The notes under the pieces: generated by a model
Database searches by the model: none
Told to the model about the DNA's origin: nothing
What the model saw: only the letters and a program-made list of their open reading frames with translations
Part shown: piece by piece, positions 1 through 5,090 of the stretch
How positions within the stretch are numbered: the first letter of the stretch is position 1
How the letters are laid out: each line of letters opens with the position of its first letter
Position numbers and translations under genes: made by a program
Assembly (NCBI GenBank): GCA_030619215.1
Contig: JAUXBV010000322.1
Coordinates: 1 to 5,090 of the forward strand
Origin: Fibrobacterota bacterium
GTDB lineage: Bacteria; Fibrobacterota; Chitinivibrionia; Chitinivibrionales; JANQEN01
Length of the DNA: 5,090 bases
Reading direction: 5' to 3'

Positions 1-2
1 CA

Positions 3-872
3 AAACTCAATACAAGGATTTTTAAACCTCAACTGGATATTATGCTGACAAGTGAAACTGCAAAATATCCCATGCAGGACTGGTCGCTTTCCAGTGTTGC
101 ATCCTTTAAATTATTTGATTTCTGGGGGCATGGTGATCTTCTTGGGTTGGGTGCAGGCATTTGTTTTGATCGACTTATCTCTAAAGATAAATTTTATACC
201 ACTCCCACTGAAGGTAAACCAGGTCAAGAGAATATATTTTATGCAGATACTACTTATACTTTCGTAGGTATAGACCCCATCACTTTAGACTCTCTTTGGG
301 AAACATCTCTGGAAAATGAAAAACATTATACCTTTGCAGGTACAAAAGCTGCTTTTAGATTTTGCTTTGACCCAAAAGCCTTTTTTGACTGGGAGAATAT
401 CTTTACTGAAGATGATTTAAAAATATATACAGAGTTTGGTATCCTTGGCTTTAAAAATTATCCGGACATCGAAAGCCCGGAGGATACTGCAGACTATATT
501 TCAAGCTACTATGCCTTTCGTAAAGACAGAATACCGAGAATGATCGGTATTAATGTACCGATTTTTCCTTTTATTCACATCTTTGACGTCGTATCTGTAG
601 AACTGGAGTGGTTTGATACACCTTATATTCTTGGCTATGAAGAAGCTTTCAAACAGGGGTGGCCAAAGCCTGTTGAGAAGGATATTAAAAAAACAAAATT
701 CTACTGGTCGATTTACGCAAAGAAAAATTTAGGCCCCTTTAAATTTGTGACTCAATTCGCCAGAGACCACACGCATCCTGTTGTCCTTAATTTTAATTAT
801 ACGGAATGGAATGATGTGCTTGTCGAGAGTGACCACTGGTGGTGGGCTGCTAAAATTGAATTCGGTATTTAA
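3..872 (+). CDS. C-terminal part of a probable outer-membrane beta-barrel protein (5' partial)
   Basis: Not recognised as a named family. The frame is open from the first complete codon at base 3, giving 289 residues to the TAA at 870-872. The first internal ATG (42) has no Shine-Dalgarno within a useful distance, and nothing resembling a signal peptide follows it, so the true start probably lies left of the window. The protein is rich in aromatic and charged residues, with alternating hydrophobic/polar stretches (such as SLSSVASFKLFDFW and FYWSIYAKKNLGPFKFVTQF) and a final strand WWWAAKIEFGI. This fits a membrane beta-barrel whose last strand ends the chain. No catalytic motif is visible. 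The next gene starts 13 bases after the stop, so the two are probably in one operon and this protein may serve the same solute as the binding protein. The beta-barrel call rests on composition and strand pattern only. It could also be a periplasmic beta-rich protein. Confidence 0.6.
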   Translation, partial: KLNTRIFKPQLDIMLTSETAKYPMQDWSLSSVASFKLFDFWGHGDLLGLGAGICFDRLISKDKFYTTPTEGKPGQENIFYADTTYTFVGIDPITLDSLWETSLENEKHYTFAGTKAAFRFCFDPKAFFDWENIFTEDDLKIYTEFGILGFKNYPDIESPEDTADYISSYYAFRKDRIPRMIGINVPIFPFIHIFDVVSVELEWFDTPYILGYEEAFKQGWPKPVEKDIKKTKFYWSIYAKKNLGPFKFVTQFARDHTHPVVLNFNYTEWNDVLVESDHWWWAAKIEFGI

Positions 873-873
873 T

Positions 874-878
874 AAAGG
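874..878 (+). promoter_or_regulatory. Ribosome binding site of the sugar-binding protein
   Basis: AAAGG lies 7 bases before the ATG at 886. This decides the start: the frame is open further upstream to 781, but that would overlap the preceding gene by about 90 bases and place a non-signal-like stretch before a clear signal peptide. Confidence 0.7.
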
Positions 879-885
879 TATATGT

Positions 886-1809
886 ATGATAATAAAAAAC
901 AGCATTATAAATACTCTTTTGATTCTGCTTGCAACCGCGGGATTCTTTACCATAGAAGCAGGATCCAAAGTTATCGGTGTCAGTCTGATGACCCGTGAGC
1001 ATCGGTTTTACCGCGACCTCGAGAACGGTTTAAAAAAGGAAGCTGCAAAAAAGGGATATAAGCTCATCGTAAAATACGGTGAATTCGATATTGAAAAACA
1101 GGTCGTTCAGATCAACGAATTTATTGCGAAAAAGGTTCATGCCATAATCCTTGCGCCCTGCAACTCACGGGCAATCGGAAGGGCGATTGCAAAGATCAAT
1201 ACGGAAGGCATACCGGTCTTTACCGTTGATATTGCAAACAACTCTCCCCAGGGTAAGGCCGTCTCTCACATTGCCTCAGACAACAAGGAAGGAGGGCGCC
1301 AGGCTGCTCAGATGATCTCAAACGCCCTTAACGGCCGGGGAAAAATAGTTATCATCAATCACCCTGATGTCACCTCAGTATTTGACAGGGTTGTTGGTTT
1401 CAGGGAGGAAATGACCAAGCATCCTGACATCAGGATTATTGCCGATGTGCCGGCATGGGGGCAGCGTGACAGAGCCATGGCGATCATGGAAGAGATACTT
1501 CTCATGGTTCCGGATGTGGACGCGGTATTCGCTATCAATGACGACTCCGCCCTCGGCGCCCTTGACGCGTGTGAATCAGCCGGAAAAAAAATCGTCATCG
1601 TAGGATATGACGCCACACCGGAAGCCAAGAAAGCGATTTTAGACGGTAGAATTTACGGCGACGTGGTTCAGTACCCGAACAAAATCGGCTCGATAGCTAT
1701 ACAGACGATACATGATTACTTCAATGGTAAAAAGGTATCGTCCAAGATTCTGGTACCGGTTGGCGTTTATAACAAGCAGGGGCAGGTAAACTCCCTGTCA
1801 AAAAAGTAA
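886..1809 (+). CDS. Periplasmic sugar-binding protein, RbsB-like (Peripla_BP_4 family)
   Basis: Substrate-binding component of a ribose/galactose-type ABC system or chemoreceptor, acting in the periplasm. It has 307 residues, a usual length for this family. Residues 1-25 form a signal peptide (basic MIIKNS, then a hydrophobic core), probably cut after IEA. The two-lobed type I periplasmic fold follows. Motifs shared with E. coli RbsB (aligned from memory) are VSHIASDN (126-133), VFAINDDSALGAL (214-226) and VGYDATPE (239-246). Ligand-contact positions that appear retained are D115, R168, N218, D242 and Q262. The Arg next to the first Asp is Ile116, and the N-lobe Asn is His39, so the ligand need not be ribose. 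A barrel-like protein gene lies 13 bases upstream and a terminator follows. No permease or ATPase gene is adjacent on the downstream side. The family call is firm; the ligand is unknown. Confidence 0.93.
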   Translation: MIIKNSIINTLLILLATAGFFTIEAGSKVIGVSLMTREHRFYRDLENGLKKEAAKKGYKLIVKYGEFDIEKQVVQINEFIAKKVHAIILAPCNSRAIGRAIAKINTEGIPVFTVDIANNSPQGKAVSHIASDNKEGGRQAAQMISNALNGRGKIVIINHPDVTSVFDRVVGFREEMTKHPDIRIIADVPAWGQRDRAMAIMEEILLMVPDVDAVFAINDDSALGALDACESAGKKIVIVGYDATPEAKKAILDGRIYGDVVQYPNKIGSIAIQTIHDYFNGKKVSSKILVPVGVYNKQGQVNSLSKK

Positions 1810-1856
1810 ATGATAAAATAGATACCACATTTTCATCTTATCCTTTTCTATTCATC

Positions 1857-1888
1857 ATGCATGGTTAAAAATCCATGCATTTTTTATT
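1857..1888 (+). terminator. Rho-independent terminator after the sugar-binding protein gene
   Basis: An 8-bp perfect stem (ATGCATGG at 1857-1864 pairing with CCATGCAT at 1873-1880) closes an 8-base A/T loop and is followed directly by TTTTTATT. It lies 47 bases past the stop codon and separates the first gene block from the second. Confidence 0.85.
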
Positions 1889-2015
1889 AATAACAAATAA
1901 TTTTTCATGTTAATACTCCAGCGTTTCTTAAAATGGTGATATATACAGCAAAGTATTTCAGAAAATGGACAAAAAGGTGAGAAAAATTTGCGAAAATCCT
2001 TTTTTCAGCGTAAAT

Positions 2016-2021
2016 TATAAT
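2016..2021 (+). promoter_or_regulatory. Candidate -10 box upstream of the selenoprotein gene
   Basis: A perfect TATAAT lies in the AT-rich spacer, 89 bases before the ATG at 2111. No good -35 hexamer sits at 16-18 bases (TTGCGA at 1988-1993 is 22 bases away). In so AT-rich a region a chance match is quite possible. The rest of the 1889-2100 spacer shows no ORF or clear structure. Confidence 0.3.
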
Positions 2022-2100
2022 ACAAATACCTGAATTAGCAAAATTTTATACTTATACCTTGCTTTATAAATTTTATTATCAGATTTAAAGTGTTAAAATT

Positions 2101-2107
2101 GGAGGGG
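2101..2107 (+). promoter_or_regulatory. Ribosome binding site of the selenoprotein gene
   Basis: GGAGGGG sits directly upstream of the ATG at 2111, with 5 bases between its GGAGG core and the start. It favours this ATG over an in-frame GTG at 2090 that has no such site. The ATG start also puts a basic residue and a hydrophobic core at the N terminus, as expected of a signal peptide. Confidence 0.85.
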
Positions 2108-2110
2108 CCA

Positions 2111-2932
2111 ATGAATAAGTGTTTAAAAGCACAGTTTCTCATGCTATTATTTTTCTCCTTCCTATTTGCCGTACCTGAGATAAATAAGCCAGCACCGGAT
2201 TTTACTATTTATAATCTTGAAACCGGCGACTCTATAACTCTCTCGGATTTTCGGGGAGAAAAGGTGGTACTCCTCATTTCAGGCAACCTGTGTTGAGGCC
2301 CTTTCGTTAATGCCGCGCGGGATCGCGAAAGTCTTTATCAGAAATATAAAAACAACTCTTCTTTTGCAATGTTTGATGTGTATGTAAAAGAGACCCACCC
2401 TGACATGAATTTCCAGCCAAAAACATTTGAGCAACGGTTACAACTATATGAGGAATATCAGCAGGAATATGGTATGACTATTCCTACTCTTATTGATAAT
2501 ATGAAAAATGAATGGTTAAATCTATATAAACCCGGGCCGACCGGCTGTGTTTTGATAGATAAAAGAGGGATTGTTATTTTTACGATTCAGTTTGTCATGT
2601 CGGCAAACTCCTATTCCACTATAGACAATGAGGTTTCAAAACTACTGAATGCTATCGATCAAAATACCTTAACACAAAACAATGACAGTAATACACCCGG
2701 CAACTCATTCTCAATCAGTCAATCAAACAGCGGCAGGTTTTCAGTTATTACCCCTACCATGGAACCGCATAGCGTGGAGGTATTCAGTGTCCGGGGAGCG
2801 CGAATTTTTTCAAGCAAAGGTTTTGGCTCAACCACCTATACAATCAATGAACCGTTTTCTACGGGGAAATATTTGTTCAGAATAAAATCTAATAACCAGG
2901 TTATAGTAAAACCGATGATTTTACACAAGTAA
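2111..2932 (+). CDS. Secreted deiodinase-like thioredoxin-fold selenoprotein with T9SS-type C-terminal domain (TGA at 2294-2296 read as Sec62)
   Basis: Probable secreted redox selenoenzyme of 273 residues when the TGA at 2294-2296 is read as selenocysteine. Residues 1-20 are a signal peptide ending LFA. Residues 25-60 match the opening of AhpC/TSA redoxins (KPAPDFTIYNLETGDSITL, LSDFRGEKVVLL). The active site is C61-U62-G63-P64-F65, where U62 sits at the attacking Cys of thioredoxin WCGPC and the resolving Cys is Phe. The UxPF pattern, the E94/H96 pair in KETHP and IPTLIDNM (124-131) resemble iodothyronine deiodinases (SxTUPPF, EAH, VDxM). A Ser/Asn/Thr-rich linker (about 185-198) leads to a sorting-like domain (about 199-273) with VEVFSVRGARIF and GKYLFRI. 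The frame is continuous on both sides of the TGA, the homology runs across it, and a SECIS-like hairpin follows it. The substrate is unknown; a peroxidase or reductase role is as likely as dehalogenation. The alternative is a nonsense-mutated Cys form, which is less likely. Confidence 0.85.
2294..2296 (+). other. In-frame TGA, probable selenocysteine codon (Sec62)
   Basis: This is the only stop in the frame between 2090 and the TAA at 2930-2932. It falls exactly at the redox-active position of the thioredoxin fold, just after Cys61 and before Gly-Pro-Phe. The other two stop codons seen in the window are TAA, and no other in-frame TGA occurs in any of the four genes, so a general UGA reassignment has no support here. 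Confidence 0.85.
2297..2331 (+). promoter_or_regulatory. Candidate bacterial SECIS hairpin
   Basis: Directly after the TGA, CTTTCG (2301-2306) pairs with CGAAAG (2326-2331), extended by a T2307-G2325 wobble. An inner helix (AT 2310-2311 with AT 2322-2323, a G-G mismatch, CC 2313-2314 with GG 2319-2320) closes a GCGC loop at 2315-2318. The first loop base is G, 19 bases from the last base of the TGA. A G at the start of the apical loop at about this distance is what is known of bacterial SECIS elements recognised by SelB. The pairing was worked out by eye. Confidence 0.7.
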
Positions 2933-2980
2933 TACAATACCGGAATACCTCAAGTATAATGAATTAAAAGACTCCGGCCT

Positions 2981-2984
2981 GGAG
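2981..2984 (+). promoter_or_regulatory. Ribosome binding site of the propeller protein
   Basis: GGAG lies 6 bases before the ATG at 2991, which fixes this start. A lysine-containing N terminus and hydrophobic core follow at once. Confidence 0.75.
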
Positions 2985-2990
2985 AAAAGC

Positions 2991-5090
2991 ATGAAAAATA
3001 AATCACTCTTACTTTGTACCCTATTTACCTGTTTCTGTTTTGGTCAGGAAACTACCTGGTTCTGGCAGAACCCTCTCACGCAGGGCAACACCCTTAAAGC
3101 TCTTCATGTGTTTGATCAGGATAACGTTATTGCTGTTGGAGGAAATACTGTGGTAAGCACCTCTGACGGAGGGAATACATGGTATGCCCGGAGCCTTGAC
3201 AGTTTACTATCAGCAGGCCTTGAATCACTCTTTTTCATAGATGCCAATACAGGCTGGAGCGCAGGTAAAAACGGCGCTATTCTTAAAACTACAGATGGCG
3301 GTACAACGTGGAAAGTACAGGAGAGTGGAACACAAAACCGGCTGTCCTCGATCCTTTTTCTTGATTCAGAAACAGGGTGGATAGCGGGAGAAAAAGGCAC
3401 GTTTCTTAAAACAACTGATGGGGGTAGTAACTGGGATTCCCGGAACCTTGGAGATTCCTTAAATATAGAAGATATCTATTTTTCCAGCCCGGATAAAGGC
3501 AGCCTTGTCGGGTGGAGTGACTTCAGCGGTTATACGCTGTATACCTCAAACGGCGGGAGTTCATGGAGCATAAAAGAGAGTGACGAGAATAGAAATTTAT
3601 TTGCCTCCTATTTTTTTGATGCGAATACCGGGGTTGCTGTTGGAGAATGGGGCATGGTCCTTAAAACAACCAATGGTGGAAATTCCTGGACCAAGCAGAG
3701 CAATTCGGGAGGAGACCTATTGTATGATGTTTCCTTCAGTGGTAACCAGACTGGATTCGCATCCGGGCAATCCGGTATAATACTTAAATCAACCAATGGT
3801 GGCGGATCATACAGCGGATTGACCAGTAATACGGAGAAAAATCTTTACGCTGTGGGCTTAGCCAATACCAGTACAGCATGGGCAGTTGGAGAGGCCGGTA
3901 TAATACTTAAAACGACAAATGGCGGATCATCATGGAGCGAACAGAGTGATGGTGTACTGGAACATATGTATTCTATATCATGCATCGATTCTTCAACTGC
4001 ATGGGCTGTGGGTATTTTAGGTATAATTCTTAAAACCACAAACGGGGGCGCGACATGGGAGCAGCAATCCAATGATTCGATAAACCCTCTGCATTCAGTT
4101 TACTTCACAGGTGCGGATAAAGGCTTGAGTGTCGGATGGTACGGAATAATTCTCAGGACTGTAAACGGCGGGTCAAGCTGGAGCGTGCAGAACAGCGGCA
4201 CCATAAGGAATCTGAACTCTGTCTTTTTTCCCACAAACACTGCCGGCTGGGCAGTTGGCAATAAAGGCGTAATAGTTTTTACATCGGATGAAGGCTCGAA
4301 GTGGGAAGAGCAGACCAGTAATTCAACAGAAGATCTGAACTGTGTCTATTTTATGGATGAGAATACGGGGTGGATTTGCGGTAATGGAGGCGTAATTCTC
4401 AACACAACAGATAAAGGTTCAATGTGGGAGAGCCAGGCCAGTGGCACAACAGAGAATTTGCATTCCGTTTATTTTGTGAATGAGAGTGCGGGATGGATTG
4501 TTGGCGACAAAGGGATAATACTTTTTACTGAAAATAAGGGATTACAATGGGACAAGCAGGAAAGTAGCACCTACGCTGATCTAAATTCAGTATGCTTTAC
4601 TGATCCGGAAAAAGGGTGGGCAACCGGCAATGAAGGTACAATACTTAAAACCACTGATGCAGGTGAAACCTGGAAACAGATACAAAGCGGTACATTAAAT
4701 GATTTATACTCTGTCTGTTTTTCACAGGTAAAAACAGGGTGGATTGCCGGTGAAAACGGAACAATTATTAAAACGGTTACGGGTGGCTCCACTGATATTA
4801 ACGATGATAAATATTTTTCAAATAACTCTTGCCACTATGTCCATGTTAATAATTATTCATCTTCTTTGTCCGGTAGTAAAATTACTATTTTTTATGGAGT
4901 AATGCATCCATCTTTTATCAATTTAAAAGTTTATGATATGAGTGGAAGGGAGATACAGACCTTGGTAGCCGGATTCCGGAATAAAGGTCATTACTCTGTT
5001 CATTTCAACACAGGAAAAATTCATAGCGGTTTGTATATCCTGAAATTGGATATAGGTTCATTTAAGTTGTCAAAAAAGGTATATGTTTTA
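2991..5090 (+). CDS. Secreted Ycf48/BNR-repeat beta-propeller protein with T9SS-type sorting domain (3' end at or just past window edge)
   Basis: The frame is open for 700 codons and reaches the window edge without a stop. Residues 1-18 form a signal peptide (MKNKSLLLCTLFTCFCFG). Residues from about 35 to 600 hold 14 repeats of the form GWxxGxxGxILKTTDGGxTWxxQxSGTxxxLxSVxF. TTDGGTTW and its variants match the Asp-box (S/T-x-D-x-G-x-T/S-W) of BNR/sortilin/Ycf48-like propellers. Repeats 10-12 have a weakened box (TSDEGSKW, TTDKGSMW, TENKGLQW). Residues 601-622 are an Asn/Ser-rich linker. Residues 623-700 resemble a T9SS type A/FlgD-Ig-like domain (LKVYDMSGREIQTLVAGF, SGLYILKLD, KKVYVL). Such a domain normally ends within a few residues of this point, so the protein is probably nearly complete. 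Fourteen repeats would suit two seven-bladed propellers (inference). No hydrolase residues are evident, so binding or a structural role on the cell surface is more likely than catalysis. It starts 58 bases after the selenoprotein gene with no terminator between, so co-transcription is likely. Confidence 0.92.
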   Translation, partial: MKNKSLLLCTLFTCFCFGQETTWFWQNPLTQGNTLKALHVFDQDNVIAVGGNTVVSTSDGGNTWYARSLDSLLSAGLESLFFIDANTGWSAGKNGAILKTTDGGTTWKVQESGTQNRLSSILFLDSETGWIAGEKGTFLKTTDGGSNWDSRNLGDSLNIEDIYFSSPDKGSLVGWSDFSGYTLYTSNGGSSWSIKESDENRNLFASYFFDANTGVAVGEWGMVLKTTNGGNSWTKQSNSGGDLLYDVSFSGNQTGFASGQSGIILKSTNGGGSYSGLTSNTEKNLYAVGLANTSTAWAVGEAGIILKTTNGGSSWSEQSDGVLEHMYSISCIDSSTAWAVGILGIILKTTNGGATWEQQSNDSINPLHSVYFTGADKGLSVGWYGIILRTVNGGSSWSVQNSGTIRNLNSVFFPTNTAGWAVGNKGVIVFTSDEGSKWEEQTSNSTEDLNCVYFMDENTGWICGNGGVILNTTDKGSMWESQASGTTENLHSVYFVNESAGWIVGDKGIILFTENKGLQWDKQESSTYADLNSVCFTDPEKGWATGNEGTILKTTDAGETWKQIQSGTLNDLYSVCFSQVKTGWIAGENGTIIKTVTGGSTDINDDKYFSNNSCHYVHVNNYSSSLSGSKITIFYGVMHPSFINLKVYDMSGREIQTLVAGFRNKGHYSVHFNTGKIHSGLYILKLDIGSFKLSKKVYVL
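3138..4790 (+). repeat. In-gene tandem array of about 14 Asp-box repeats, 123-bp period
   Basis: The codon for the Gly that opens the GxILKTT strand recurs at 3273, 3396, 3528, 3651, 3774, 3897, 4020, 4143, 4266, 4389, 4512, 4635 and 4758. All intervals are 123 bases except 3396 to 3528, which is 132 (three extra codons). A degenerate first unit lies at about 3138-3170. Units are diverged at the DNA level, the closest being GGTATAAT(A/T)CTTAAA at 3774, 3897 and 4020. This is therefore a protein repeat rather than a recent DNA expansion. Confidence 0.9.

Noticed and set aside
52..267. Short + strand ORF within the first gene.
   Set aside because: It is out of frame with the longer open frame, has no ribosome binding site and shows no family resemblance.
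781..885. N-terminal extension of the sugar-binding protein from 781.
   Set aside because: It overlaps the end of the preceding gene and puts a non-signal-like stretch ahead of a clear signal peptide, while AAAGG is correctly spaced before the ATG at 886.
729..968. Reverse-strand ORF over the junction of the first two genes.
   Set aside because: It overlaps two well-supported forward genes and their ribosome binding site and has no recognisable product.
2294..2296. Premature stop making the redoxin gene a pseudogene.
   Set aside because: There is one stop only, exactly at the catalytic residue, with intact frame and domain homology beyond it and a SECIS-like hairpin just after. A random nonsense mutation would be an unlikely coincidence, though it cannot be wholly excluded without the rest of the genome.
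2369..2932. Independent gene starting at the ATG at 2369.
   Set aside because: This ATG is in the same frame as the upstream signal-peptide part, lies within a thioredoxin-fold strand and has no Shine-Dalgarno. The product would lack both the active site and the export signal.
2955..2960. TATAAT 30 bases before the propeller gene, as a separate promoter.
   Set aside because: No -35-like hexamer sits at a suitable distance, and the motif is common by chance in AT-rich spacers. Co-transcription with the selenoprotein gene is the simpler reading.
2940..2977. CCGGA/TCCGG inverted repeat between the selenoprotein and propeller genes, as a terminator.
   Set aside because: The stem is only 5 bp with a 28-base loop and no T-run follows.
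3116..4792. Antisense ORFs at 3116-3400, 3608-3796, 3845-4072 and 4571-4792, sharing P-x-VVL-x-I-x-P-x-SP-A-x-HPV motifs.
   Set aside because: They are the reverse-strand reading of the repeat array in the propeller gene. Their shared motif is the complement of the GxIxKTTDGG repeat, and none has a ribosome binding site or independent support.

Overview
The window carries four protein genes, all on the + strand, in two blocks separated by a strong intrinsic terminator. No rRNA, tRNA, CRISPR or mobile element was seen. Every gene looks exported (envelope, periplasm or secreted). The two proteins of the second block end in domains resembling the type IX secretion (T9SS/Por) C-terminal sorting domain. 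That points to a Gram-negative bacterium of the FCB superphylum. Good Shine-Dalgarno sequences before each start (AAAGG, GGAGGGG, GGAG) and a probable selenoprotein fit Fibrobacterota/Chitinivibrionia-like or Ignavibacteria/Cloacimonadota-like lineages better than typical Bacteroidota, but this placement is inference.

Block 1 (1-1888): the C-terminal part of an unrecognised, probably outer-membrane beta-barrel protein enters from the left edge (3-872). Thirteen bases after its stop comes a RbsB-like periplasmic sugar-binding protein (886-1809). A hairpin plus T-run terminator follows (1857-1888). No permease or ATPase gene lies downstream, so any transport or sensing partners are upstream of the window or elsewhere.

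Block 2 (about 2016-5090): after an AT-rich spacer with a weak candidate promoter comes the most notable gene (2111-2932). It is a secreted thioredoxin-fold protein resembling iodothyronine deiodinases and AhpC/TSA redoxins. Its reading frame is interrupted by a single in-frame TGA exactly at the catalytic position (C-U-G-P-F), and a hairpin with the geometry of a bacterial SECIS element follows at once. It is best read as a selenoprotein of 273 residues (Sec62) with a T9SS-like sorting domain, not as two ORFs or a pseudogene. Fifty-eight bases further on, a Ycf48/BNR-type beta-propeller protein begins (2991 to beyond the right edge). It has 14 repeats, eleven of them spaced at exactly 123 bp, and also ends in a sorting domain. 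The two genes are probably co-transcribed.

Working picture (inference): block 1 handles small-solute (sugar-like) binding at the envelope. Block 2 exports a selenium-dependent redox enzyme and a large propeller protein to the cell surface or medium.
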